The notes under the pieces: generated by a model
The model's input: the letters and a program-made list of their open reading frames with translations, nothing else
What the model was told of the DNA's origin: nothing
The model's database searches: none
Position numbers and translations under genes: made by a program
Source of the DNA: Spizellomyces punctatus DAOM BR117
Taxonomy: Eukaryota > Chytridiomycota > Chytridiomycetes > Spizellomycetales > Spizellomycetaceae
DNA length: 64,000 nt
Direction of reading: 5' to 3'
Assembly (NCBI RefSeq): GCF_000182565.1
Contig: NW_015971548.1
Span: 860,047 to 924,046 of the forward strand
Shown: one piece after another, positions 12,253 through 22,961 of the stretch
Layout of the letters: each line of letters begins with the position of its first letter
Numbering within the stretch: position 1 is the first letter of the stretch

Positions 12253-14146
12253 CTACACTATAGGACATAACATATTCATGAATACCACATTTTCCATGTC
12301 GACGATATCCCTTCCCGCATGTCCACTCGGACATGTCACCGCTTTTTCTCTGGCACCCACATCCAAACTTTCACCAATTGAGTACACATCCCAAACCTTT
12401 GCTCCAAATGCGTCCACAAGGGCCTTCTCCATGACGGTATTGAAGGCCATCACTCGCAGTCTGCTGAAGCGTCGTCTGCTGTCTCCTTCGGTTGTATCCG
12501 CCCTACCACCAAAGTATTGTCCAGGGCGCCATATGATTGGAATGTTGCGCTGGGCATAGGTGGTTTTAAGCAGATCTATAAGGGTCGGGATGGACGCAAC
12601 GTATGAGGCATAGGACCCATAGGCTGCGTCCCAGTTCGTCAGGGATATGACCACAGACGTTGGTGTCTTCTTGGGAATCTGGTCGTAGTTTGGGATGGCA
12701 GAAGGCTGGTGTTCCAAACTCAGAGCTTCCTTCCAGTTTGGACCCCAGTCATTGAGACCTTTCCACAGAAAAACGTAGAGCCAGCTCGAGACGTCTGTGT
12801 GAGGTCCTTGGGTTGGTAGATGAAGGGAGTTGTCAGGGCGACCAGGGTCAAGTCTGGAAAAAGGAGACGCACCAATGTTAGCTATCAGGTACAGACAGGG
12901 AACGTAGAGCGACATGCACCTACCCCTCAATTCCTAAATGCCAGTCAGTACATTGGCAGTTGCTAGACTCTTCATCAAACCATGTTTTACACCATGCTCC
13001 ATCGGTTCCTATAGCCTTGACTGCACGGCGAACGTTCGAGTCGCCAAACAGATGGACGAATGGGTGATGAGGCTCCAAACAATCTTTGCGGAAATCTGGG
13101 TAGGTCTTGGGTACATAACGACATGTGTATGGGAGGTAGGTGTACGAAGTGTACGATTCCATCACCAAATCGGGTGCATTGGGCGACGAGAGTTCGGATG
13201 TCAGGTTCAATGACGTTGTAGGTTTAAGGAAAGGAACTGGCACCCAGCGTCCAGGATTGTTGCCGGTGGTGCAAGGGGGGAGTGACGTGTAGACCTCGTG
13301 GTTAACGGCGGGATGGGTTTGCGGGCTTGTAGTGAAGACGAGAGCGGGGATATAGCGGAGGGATTTGCGGTCTACATAAATAGGGAGGGGGGTTGGGGCC
13401 CAGAAAACGTGTGCAGGTTTTTCGTAATTCCACAGGTAGTCGGTGTCTGGGAATTACCATGCTTTGAGTGACAGTCTCAAGAGGCAAGCAATCGCCATTC
13501 TATACTTACATTCTAATACCACGTCCAATGTAAAAGTGTCCTGATCCTTTAAATCAAGCACCACATTGTACACTCTGTAATCGACACTATGCCTTCCGGA
13601 ACCTTTTACTACAACATGGCTGTTATCCATGTGTACTGGTACCGTAAAGTGTTTGCCAATCGCACGGATTTCCACGCTGTCTGGGGGCCACAGCGGTATG
13701 GGCTCAGGAAGAGAGGACATGTCCGTCCCATTCGTATAGTATGGTGCTTCTACCAAACCGTCACCCCAGTCCACCACAACAAGCCAGGCACACACAGTCG
13801 CCGCTTCAATAACAAGCTCGTCCTGCTGCGCCCAACGCATTCCAGTCATTTCGGGAAAGACAAGAGCCCCTCTTTCTCCGCTTTCAGCAATAGGAGCGAG
13901 TTCCCAAGATTTCGGCAGTCGCCCGCGATCTGCACAAAGTGATTGACCTGTGCTGTGTACCGTCCATGGTCGTTGCCGTACTGTTGGTCGAGTCTTTTGG
14001 GGCTCTGGTCGCGAAGGCCAAATGTCGCGGAATGTGTCTGGTCGATACGAGAGAAACAAGAGGAGACAGAGCTGGACACCCAGTGCTGCGGCGATATAGC
14101 AAAGTCGTCGGTGTAAAATTCGTGTCGTAAACTGCAGTTTACCCAT
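12253..14146 (-). CDS. Type II membrane SGNH/PC-esterase-like protein
   Basis: Exons 14146-13510, 13446-12924 and 12853-12253 give 586 residues. The N-terminus has basic residues, then a single membrane helix (about 13-32, YIAAALGVQLCLLLFLSY), so the rest should face the Golgi/ER lumen or cell surface. Around residue 350 is HLFGDSNVRRAVKAI, a GDS block with a nearby Arg as in NXPE, TBL and other PC-esterase proteins. The C-terminal 35 residues (CPSGHAGRDIVDMENVVF) carry a His in roughly the place of the catalytic DxxH block, although the exact DxxH spacing is not present. Such enzymes add or remove acyl groups on glycans. The middle part is rich in Pro and Tyr, with paired Cys. ATG 14146 is preferred because it places the basic residues directly before the helix. 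Substrate and activity are unknown, and the family assignment is tentative. Confidence 0.55.
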
Positions 14147-14534
14147 GACTGCGCAGCGTTCGCTCAAAAGGAGCTCGCCACAAAGATCGTTATCAACACA
14201 ATGCAAAAATAAACAGAACGTAGGAGATATCTCCAATACTCTGGCTAAAGGAATCCGTTCAAGTTCCTGGCATGTCCCGTTCACGCCTTCCACGCAGTAA
14301 AAGGAAGTGCGCCCCTTCCCCCGCAAGCAAGCTGCTGCAAAAAGGTAAACAAAAACCTCGTTCCAAAAATAAACGGAAACTACTGTTCAACGTCATTTGT
14401 TCATTTACCATTTTTGGGATAATGAATCACACAATAACGTGATATTGTCCCTTCCTCCATCGCTCTTTCCAAAGCAACTACAAGATTACAGATTTGGGCG
14501 GAATTTCCTACTTGGATATACACATACCCCTGCA
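14147..14534. other. Shared upstream region of SGNH-like and PP4 genes
   Basis: 388 bp between divergent starts. No gene or repeat seen; presumably promoters and 5' untranslated sequence. Confidence 0.5.
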
Positions 14535-16124
14535 ATGGGCAGCGACTTGGACAGGTGAGGAAAGCCAAGATTGTTTGTCTATGGAGGGCGTTTACTGACT
14601 CGGTTCATGGGTAGACAAATAGAGCAGCTACGGCGGTGTGAGATCATAAGAGAGAGCGAGGTCAAAGAACTCTGCATCAAGGCGCGAGAGATTTTGGTGG
14701 AGGAGAGCAACGTCCAGAGAGTGGACGCGCCAGTTACGGTAGGGATTTGCAATGTTTGGTGATTGCAATATCAGAGAATACAAGTCTGGATCCTCCTTGT
14801 TTATAAAATGTCCGAACGTGGACCCAACCCAACAAGAAGAGAGATCACGCTGTGTTCACCTGCTACAGCATTTCCTGTATATTGATCTCAGATTGAACTA
14901 GATATGCGGGGACATACACGGACAATTTTATGATTTGAAAGAACTATTCAAAGTTGGAGGAGAATGTCCTCAGACAAACTATTTATTTATGGGTAATCCA
15001 ACTGATGGGCTACCGTTTGGAATTTTGGGTTAAAGTCTGATGTGTTACTCCTTGTAGGTGACTTTGTCGACCGAGGGTTTTACAGCGTCGAAACATTCTT
15101 ATTGCTTTTGGCTTTAAAAGTCCGATACCCAGATAGGGTATGTGCCGATTTCCATCACTCATAAAGAAAGTTCCACCAAACTCACATTTTTTTTGCGTGA
15201 TCAGATAACACTCATCCGCGGCAACCATGAAAGCCGACAAATTACCCAAGTATATGGGTTCTATGACGAATGCCTCCGAAAATACGGTTCTGTGAATGTG
15301 TGGCGATATTGTTGCGAAATATTTGATTACCTGAGTCTGTCGGCGATTATCGACGACAAAATTTTTTGTGTGCATGGTGGTCTATCACCTGCTATTAGCA
15401 CACTGGATCAGGTTGGTAATCTTGCCTTGCAGCAAATGATCGTGGCCTCCGTTAACCCGAACCTTTGTTCAAAGATACGAACAATAGATAGGAAGCAGGA
15501 AGTCCCACATGATGGTGCGATGTGTGATCTATTATGGTCTGACCCAGAAGGTATGACTGATCATTTGTCAACGACTGTGTTTACGATCCTGACATTTTCA
15601 TAATAGAAATTGATGGGTGGGGCCTAAGTCCAAGAGGTGCTGGCTATCTCTTTGGAGGTGATATTGTCGACAACGTGAGTTCTCACTGTGCTGTTGGTCA
15701 GGGCGTTGCACTAAATAATAAGCAAACTTGAAATAGTTTGTACACAACAATAACCTCGAGCTAATAGCTCGAGCACATCAATTAGTCATGGAGGGTTATA
15801 AATTAATGTTCAAGAACACGATTGTTACAGTATGGTCGGCGCCAAATTACTGCTATAGGTAAGTCAGATACCTACGCTGACGCTGGTTCAAAGAATATTA
15901 AAACTGAGTTTGGAATCTGGTAGATGTGGGAATGTCGCTGCCATTCTGGAACTAGATGAACTCTTAAATAAGAACTACAAGATTTTTGAGGCGGCGCCGC
16001 AGGTAGGTTGAGAAGCCAGAACCCAATGGCATAGGTCTTGTGCTGATGCAAGGTTGATTTCCCCTGGGGACAGGAGGCACGAGGGATTCCAAGCAGAAAA
16101 CCGGCCCCTGATTACTTCTTGTAG
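14535..16124 (+). CDS. PPP4C: Serine/threonine protein phosphatase 4 catalytic subunit
   Basis: PP4 catalytic subunit (yeast Pph3), a metal-dependent phosphatase acting in DNA-damage recovery and microtubule organisation. Ten exons: 14535-14554, 14615-14738, 14902-14992, 15058-15137, 15205-15411, 15475-15550, 15607-15674, 15737-15858, 15924-16002, 16074-16124. They join without error to 305 residues, against 307 in human. Metal-binding motifs are intact: [25 protein letters not shown] and [18 protein letters not shown], then VHGGLSP and APNYCYRCGN. The N-terminus ([19 protein letters not shown]) and the FEAAPQ stretch are PP4-like rather than PP2A- or PP6-like. The C-terminus ends PDYFL, the carboxymethylation signal of the PP2A/PP4 family. 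The first coding exon is only 20 nt. Identity is secure. Confidence 0.96.
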
Positions 16125-16358
16125 ACAAAGATTATTTTCTTTACTACCTCCCACGTCATTCAACCAGCATCTGGTTTATATGATGTGGTCGTATTTGTTT
16201 GTAATGTACAAACTGACCAGAAGATTGTCTATATTTGTATTTATGTTGTCTGATGCGAGACTAGCAAGATTCGCCGTTACATAATGTCGAAGAACTCAAT
16301 CTCTCCGGAACAGATCTCGAACAAATACTTCAATAAACGGACCAAAGGTATATCTGGA

Positions 16359-17031
16359 TTAAGCTGCAAGCCGGGTTGCTATCCGCCTGTACTGCTCTGT
16401 GGACATGAGCCGCCGTCTCCAAAGTACTACAATACCCGCCACTAACAAAATCATTATATTTACAACCTGTATCGACGTTCACTTAGCGCACAAGATCACA
16501 AACTATCAAGCCTTGAGGCCAATAACTCATACCTCAAACATGAAAAATCGAAACGATTCGATACCAGCCACTAGATCACACTCTCTCCATGTTGGTAAGA
16601 TTGGGTCCTTTCCTGGATCAAGTGGTATTACGTCTTCTGGAGACCACCATATATTCTTGTCATGCTCTTTCGTATCATTGAGGTTGACTGCATCGATTGG
16701 CTTGCAGGCTATCGGCTCCTTGTTTCCTGTAGGTTTACATACATCGAGGGACTAAAAAAAGGAGAATTCGGATATATTAATTAGAAGATAAGCATGGTAT
16801 TATCTTTCAGATGCATGCACAAACTTTTTCTACTGGGGAACACGCCTCGCAAGCGTCTTCCGCATTGCAGGCGTACACAAGTAGAGTGTTGTTGGGAGTT
16901 CTATATAGGAGTTTTTCCTGTGCCGCAGCCGTGGGAAGGATTGCGAGGAGGAGGATAATGGATATGAGGATAAAAGCGGTGGTTGCTCGGCCTTGTCGGC
17001 CTTGGGATCTGGACGGATGGAGTGAGGGCAT
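16359..17031 (-). CDS. JTB-like cysteine-rich single-pass membrane protein
   Basis: Three exons (17031-16825, 16751-16533, 16466-16359) join in frame to 177 residues. An N-terminal hydrophobic segment (about 18-36, AFILISIILLLAILPTAAA) looks like a signal peptide. The lumenal part carries CNAEDACEACSPVEK followed by CKPTGNKEPIACKP, a spacing that resembles the animal JTB protein (ECSPC, then CGPTGYVEKITC). A second hydrophobic helix (NIMILLVAGIVVLW) is followed by RRR and a short tail (STEQYRRIATRLAA), as in JTB. A frame with an early stop after exon 2 also exists, but the GTATGAG donor and the clean membrane helix beyond it favour three exons. JTB is linked to cytokinesis and mitochondria in animals; no function should be assumed here. 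Its start lies 164 bp from that of SLU7, transcribed the other way, so the two probably share a promoter. Confidence 0.6.
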
Positions 17032-17195
17032 GCTGAAGGGAAGGAAAGGAGAGCGTCCAAGTTGTCGCCTGCCTCAGCCTAGGTTTTCAAGTGACTATTT
17101 TCTAACGTGACTGCGCATTGAGGATTAGGTCTTCCGGCCGACCAAACTTGGTAGGTGATTGGAGATCTACCTGGTTGCATGCTTTGATCGCAAAA

Positions 17196-18984
17196 ATGGC
17201 TACATCCCAAACTCAAAAGCTCAGTAGGGAGGACTTTAAAAGACAGAAGGTTATTGAGGAACAGCGTAAGGCGTAAGTGCAAAAACTTATGATTTGTTGG
17301 ACTCTTGGCCGTTTCTGAACCCCCAAATTGCAGTGGTACCCTACCTGCCGAAGTCGACCCAGAAACCGGCCGTGACATCAATCCCCACATTCCGCACTAC
17401 ATCTCCCAAGCACCATGGTATCTTGATATCAACCATCCAACACTCAAGCACCAACGGTACCAACCGAAACAAGAGGGATCCATTAATGACTGGTACTCAC
17501 GGGGGGCACGACAAGGACCTGCAGCAACCAAATATCGAAAAGGCGCCTGCGAGAATTGCGGCGCCATAACGCATAAAACAAAGGATTGTGTGGAGAGGCC
17601 GCGAAGGACGGGTGCAAAATGGAGTGGAAGGGATATTCATGCTGATGAGGTTATTCAGGAGGTGTCTCTTGGGTTTGAGGCCAAGCGGGATCGGTGGAAT
17701 GGTTACGATGCGGAGGAACATATACGTTTGGCTGAGGAGTGGGAATTGGTTGAAGAGGAAAGGCGGAAGCTTAGGGAACAGCAAGTAAAAGAGAAGGAAC
17801 GGTTGGAAGCTGAGGGAAATGTTCCAGAGCAGCCAAAGGTGGAAGCGACTGTCGCGAACGACAAAGCGGCAGATTCATCCACCAAAGCCGGGTTGGCAGC
17901 TGCTGGGGACAGTGATGACTCTGACGAAGACGAAGATAAATACGCTGACCGAGCCGACATGCCTGGCCAAAAACTTGACACCAAGACACGCACAACGGTC
18001 CGCAATCTTCGTATTCGAGAGGACACGGCAAAGTACCTTCTCAATCTTGATGTAAATTCCGCATACTACGACCCGAAAACTCGCTCCATGCGCGATAATC
18101 CTCTCAAAGATAAGGATCCCTCTGAACTTACCTACGCTGGTGACAATTTTCTCCGATGGACTGGCGATGCACCCAAATTGGGTCATTTGCAGGCGTTTGC
18201 ATGGGAAGCTGAAGGCCGCGGCAAAAATGTTCACATGCAAGCCAATCCCACGCAAGCCGCCCTCCTTTATAAACAGTACCAAGAAAAGAAGGGGACCGTT
18301 TCGGAAACCCTCAAATCATCCATTCTGGACCGCTACGGCGGAGCCGAACACTTGGCGGCACCACCCAAAGAACTCCTGTTGGCCCAAACAGAGCAATATG
18401 TAGAGTACTCCCAAACTGGACGCGTCATTAAAGGCCAAGAACGAGCGGCAGTCAAATCCAAATACGAGGAGGATTATCATCCTCTCAATCATACCTCCGT
18501 TTGGGGCTCCTGGTGGAAGGATGGACAGTGGGGATATGCTTGTTGTCACAATATGACGCGAAATGCGTATTGTACTGGTCAAGCTGGTATTGAGGCTGCT
18601 GAAGCATCCAGTAAGCTCATAACAGCAGAGGAACCGGTACAAGAGAAACAACCGCAGAGTTTATTGGAACAATATGTCCTCCGCGCCGCTAAAGAAGGGG
18701 GACCCACCGAACGAACACAAACCATTAAACCACGCTCTGAGCGATTGGGTGAAGGTGAGATCAAATTGGATCCAAAGAAGCTGAAACAAGCTGTGGCAGA
18801 GGAGCGAAAACGGAAGATTCTGGAGGAAGAAGAAGATGATAGGAAGAGCAAAGGGAAGAAGAACAAGTACGGGAGTTCGAAAGGGGGTATGGATGTTACG
18901 GAGGAGGAGCTGGAAGCTTATAGATTGAGTAGGACCATGGGGGAGGATCCTATGGCAAATTATGTCGATAAGGAAGAGGATTGA
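17196..18984 (+). CDS. SLU7: Pre-mRNA splicing factor SLU7
   Basis: SLU7 acts in the second catalytic step of splicing, holding the 3' splice site. Two exons, 17196-17272 and 17334-18984, give 575 residues (human 586). Key features: an N-terminal helix (LSREDFKRQKVIEEQRKAGT), the conserved NPHIPHYISQAPWYLD block, and a CCHC zinc knuckle (CENCGAITHKTKDCVERP, about residues 90-107) also needed for nuclear retention. Then come RDRWNGYDAEEH and the central conserved domain with TRTTVRNLRIREDTAKYLLN and AGDNFLRWTGDAPK. After that there are a helical region and a lysine/glutamate-rich C-terminus. The end meets SAP18 tail to tail, with 195 bp between stop codons. Identity is secure. Confidence 0.96.
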
Positions 18985-19179
18985 TGTGGTTTGAAGTAAT
19001 AATATAAAGTGAACAACCAGACCCTTGTCTCTGTCTCATGGCTACAAAAGATATGACTTTTCAGGTCACCAAATGTGGACTTTGCAATCAGAGCCAAGAC
19101 TAGTCTGAATTACTGCAATTAATCAACCAAATTCAATAGCCGGACCAGCACTATCTCCAAACACGCGTCGTCCCCCTTT

Positions 19180-20079
19180 TCACCGAGCACTGGATCTCCT
19201 CCGATCAAACCCTCTTTCCTCGTACCTCGGAAGATCCCTCGACTCTGTTCCACTCCGTCTTCCTTCAAACGAACTCTTTGGGCGTCTATACGGATCAAAC
19301 CTCCGCTGGTCACGATCAGAACTAAATCGGTCACCCCTAAATCCGCCAAAACCTTCATCCCTCCCACTCGGTCTCCTAAACGGAACAGCAGATCCGCTCT
19401 CTCTTCTCTCCGGATGCCCAGGCTCCGTAGGTGCAATACTAACTAATACCGCGTCCCCAACCACAAAGCGCAGGTCACTTAGGGTTTTGGTGTCGTCGTA
19501 CGAAGACCGAAAATTGAATACATTGCCTAGAGGAATGCACCGGAATTGGAGGGGACGGGTGGATACGCGGCTTATTGCCCGGAAGCTGATACGGACTTCG
19601 CGGGGTTTCGCGGCAGGGTACGTTGTTTGTAAGAGGGACGCAAGTTCCCGTAGCGTAGCATCTTTCCTGAATGTAAAGTTTAGACTCAGTTGTGACAAAC
19701 ATAATGGTAGAAAGCTACCAACCAGGTGTAAACCAGATGTTCGTCTCTCTCGGGCAAACCATCCCGTTCCAGATCTTCCACACGCAAATCCCCTTTCGTG
19801 CTAACATACATGCGCACCAAAAACGGACACGTCTAAATAAACGTTCACAGAGAGCCCAAATATTAGCGATACAGTTCCCGCACGTTGAAAAACGAAGCAA
19901 CTATCCACCTTCTCCCTATCGACCGTCAATTTCTTTCGTCCTCGGCTCTCCTTTGTTTCCTGCGACTGCTCCTCTCGCTCCTCGCCCCGTTCGAGTTCTT
20001 TGTGACGATGCTCTTCCGTTGCATCGGCCTCGGATTGTTTCTCCATCTCCTCAGTCGGCTTTGAGGCTTCGGTAGTCAT
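19180..20079 (-). CDS. SAP18: SAP18, Sin3/ASAP complex subunit with RS/RG-rich tail
   Basis: Exons 20079-19909, 19832-19723 and 19666-19180 give exactly 255 residues. SAP18 is a ubiquitin-like fold subunit of the Sin3-HDAC corepressor and of the ASAP/PSAP complexes on spliced mRNA. The signature is REKTCPFLVRMYV, a loop, then YTWKDATLRELASLL, restored exactly by the two splice joins, and later FVVGDAVLVSIAP. The second donor is GTTGGT; it is the one that recreates the YTW-DATL motif. Compared with human SAP18 (153 residues) there is an acidic N-terminal extension of about 50 residues, and an Arg/Gly/Ser-rich tail of about 85 residues with FGGFRGDRFSSDRDQRRFD. The tail suggests RNA or RS-protein contacts. 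It is convergent with SLU7. Confidence 0.92.
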
Positions 20080-20339
20080 TGCGCTGACGTAGGTGGATAT
20101 TTTGGATGAGATCTCACGAGAGCAACCCCTTCGATTTTGTGATGCCAACTGATTTTCAACCAAGCCGGTTATTGATTGGAACCGCGTTATTCATTCAATT
20201 TTAATGAGGTGAAATCAACATTCAATGAGCTATTGCGCTAAATAACTAAACGATGCACCACTATAAGCTATCATGCATTGAATGTTCTCACTATCCTTGA
20301 AATACGTTCTGCAAAGTTAAACAGAAATGATTATCTCAT

Positions 20340-22182
20340 TCACTGCTCTACGATCACAATCTGTAGATGCTCACCTCGGCATATAGGACACTCACGCGAA
20401 GTCCTTTCGAGTGCCTTTCCACATTCCATACCTGTGATAAAAACTTTAAATTATAGATCCAACTATCAACAACTGAACAATGGGTAGCTTACATGTAACA
20501 AGATGCCCACATTCCAAGAATACGCAGTTTATGGGTGCATCACAGCATATCTTCATAATGAGAGTCAGAAAAAAGCCAGCTATCGCAATTTTTGAACCTA
20601 AGAGAGCACTCCACCAACCTTACACAACCCATCTTCATCATCTCCACCATTCTTCTCCATCTCGGCCTTTTCGCTGTCCAACAGACGTTTGACCCTGGTC
20701 ACCAGTTCACTCTTTTCCAGGACGTTCCCAAACTCAACTTTATTATTCTTTAGAATCTGCTTCAGGGTTTTGGCCGAAAGACCGGATGGGTCAGTGTTGG
20801 TTTGAAGTAGGGCTTTTAGACTAGGTACTTCTGCTGGCGGCGTGGTTTGGGAGCCGGAAGGCTGAGGTGGTGGTGTGGGGCGTTGTGCGGGATTCTGCTG
20901 TGGATGCTGGGGTGCATTGAAGGGATGTTGTGGCGGTGGGGCGTGGGGGGTTGGAGAAACGAAAGGCGGTATGAATTCCGATCCAGGAAAGTGCGGTATA
21001 GTGCCTGGTGGCACAAAAGGGAATCCAGGTCCGAATGGCTCTGCGGAATTCCACCCTCCACCATTGGGCCGTCCGCTGTTGCGCCCACCTCCAAACATAC
21101 CCTCAAACATGTTTTCAACAGCTTCAACTGCGTTCTGACCCGGATACCTGGAACCATTGTCCTCCCTCCATCGTTCGCTTTCCCTAGCCCACTCCCGCCT
21201 TTCCCGCTCGCGTTCCCTCGCTTCTCGTTCATGTTCGCGCATTCTTCGTTCCCGCTCACGTTCTCTCTGTTCCTGCTCTCTTGCCCGTGCTCGCTCACGC
21301 TGCACCCAGTCTCTCTCTGCTCGTTCCCGCTCACGTTCTCTCCGTTGCTGCTCTCGGGCCTGTGCCCGATTACGATTCCAGTCTCCCTCCGGCCGTTCTC
21401 TCTCCAATCTGGACGGAGCGCTCCCTTCTCTCCTCCGACCTTCCCCAGATGAACCCTGGTCAGCTATTGGGGAGCTCGGCGCGGTACTTCGAAAAGCGCG
21501 CTCTTCCGTCTCGCCCAACTCAGTCCCGGAAATCAACCTTATAAGTTCAGACTTTTCAATCAGGTTTGCGGCATTAAGGTTGTATGCTTTTATGTAGCTT
21601 TGGAGTTGCTTTGTTGGAAGAGATCCTAGCTGTTCACGGGACATGCGGGTCACTGGCGAGGTGAAAACATTGAAGATAGGCATTCCTAAAGCCGGGAGAT
21701 GGGCACACACGTACTTTGTATGAAGGGATAGCAGTACGTGCAAATGGCAACTGGCGTAAAGTACCCAAACTGTGGAAGGGTCAGCCGATTGTCACCCAGG
21801 CATGTTGGACACTTTACTGGAAAGCAGACGAGGACTGTGTCAATGCATGGTCCACCGAGACTTGGGAAGTTTCAGCTTTACCGTTGCCGCAATAATAACA
21901 ATGTCCCTTCCTCTTCCAAAACCCAAACCTTGTTCTACAAAGCAAAATCATTTAGACCAAACGGAAATACTCCAGGGTACCTCACTCTCGACCGCTCCCT
22001 TTCCACTCTGTCAAACGGCAAGGTACCTACCCACAAACACATTGATCAACATCCCCTTTTGGCTTTAACTTTGGTATTGATCGAGTCAAGGGAGCATGTC
22101 CTCTGCCTACAGGGGTAGATCCATTCCTTGAAGACGAGTTCGGGGGCGAGGAGGATGGTCCTAAAGATGGTCCAGCGGACAT
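20340..22182 (-). CDS. RNF34/CARP-like E3 ubiquitin ligase: FYVE-type finger, two SAP-like motifs, C-terminal RING
   Basis: Six exons: 22182-22031, 21934-21882, 21816-21715, 21685-20619, 20550-20493 and 20431-20340, giving 507 residues. The FYVE-like finger is assembled over three exons: CVCG, then FWKRKGHCYYCGN, then VKCPTC and CTYC. Two SAP-like helical pairs follow: LPTKQLQSYIKAYNLNAANL near residue 115 and LSAKTLKQILKNNKVEFGNV near 410. Between them is a very charged Arg/Glu repeat region (about 165-245) and a Pro/Gly/Phe-rich stretch. The C-terminal RING reads LCKICCDAPINCVFLECGH, then CMECGKAL and CPICR. Human RNF34 and RFFL have the same order (FYVE, SAP-like, RING with CMD-P-DCVLLECGH) and act as E3 ligases at endosomal membranes. 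The long charged linker is not in the animal proteins. The architecture call is strong; orthology is likely. Confidence 0.85.
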
Positions 22183-22961
22183 GAAGAGTGGTAGCTAGTC
22201 CCTGTGCAGAAGGTGAACGCAGATTTGGGAAAGACCCAGATGGTATATCACGTGACCGTATGGACGATCTTTGGTCGCAGTTGCAATCCTTTGTTTTTAC
22301 TTCCTTTTCCAACCTGGAAATAAATGAAAGACGCTGGTAGTCTCAAGCTGAATTTCTCATTGGCTTAAAAGAGATATACGAGAATCAAGATGGTCGAACA
22401 TCTGTGGATAGCTGCAGAAAATGTACCAACCGTTCCTACGAACTATCCGAACGTCCAGTTAGATTCAGATATAAGTTAGATTTGTTTGAACCTAAAGGTT
22501 TTCTTGGGCTGAGAAAGCCGAGCTAGCAGCTGTAGACCTGTGACATTGTAGGATAGCTTCAAATACTTGAAATACGTATTAGCCGCAAAATGGCACAAGA
22601 TATTATAAATCATGCAAGAAACCAACAGTTGACCATGCATGGAGACCTGCCGTCTCTTCTGCAGCGTGCGCCCAGGGCAAATGTCCCATTCATGCTTTAT
22701 CCAGCATGGGGTTTAAAGATCCATGGGACATAAGCCCCTTGTGCATTGCATTCTCCCAGTATTCACAAAACTCGAAAGGTTAGAGCTCATGTTGATCTAT
22801 TATCGGATATAAGCTAGCAACCTTGACATTATTTTTGTCCACGTACATTAATAAAAATTCGTAGCATAAGACACCGTAGTAAACCCCTTCGTCAGCCATC
22901 TGTATTCTAAATCTATATCCATGTATCTCCAAAAACTTTCCACACCCACCCGCATCGACAA
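22183..22961. other. Intergenic, AT-rich, no supported gene
   Basis: 779 bp between the RNF34-like start and the Boi-type stop. A 47-codon open frame on the plus strand near 22590-22733 and an inverted repeat (TGTCCCAT at 22682, ATGGGACA at 22723) are present, but neither has other support. Confidence 0.45.

Noticed and set aside
16527-16535. JTB-like protein ending at the TGA after exon 2
   Set aside because: GTATGAG is a good donor, and the next exon supplies a clean membrane helix and basic tail expected for the family.
22590-22733. 47-codon frame with an internal inverted repeat (TGTCCCAT/ATGGGACA)
   Set aside because: Short, no family, and the inverted repeat is only 8 bp with a 33-bp spacer; chance is likely.
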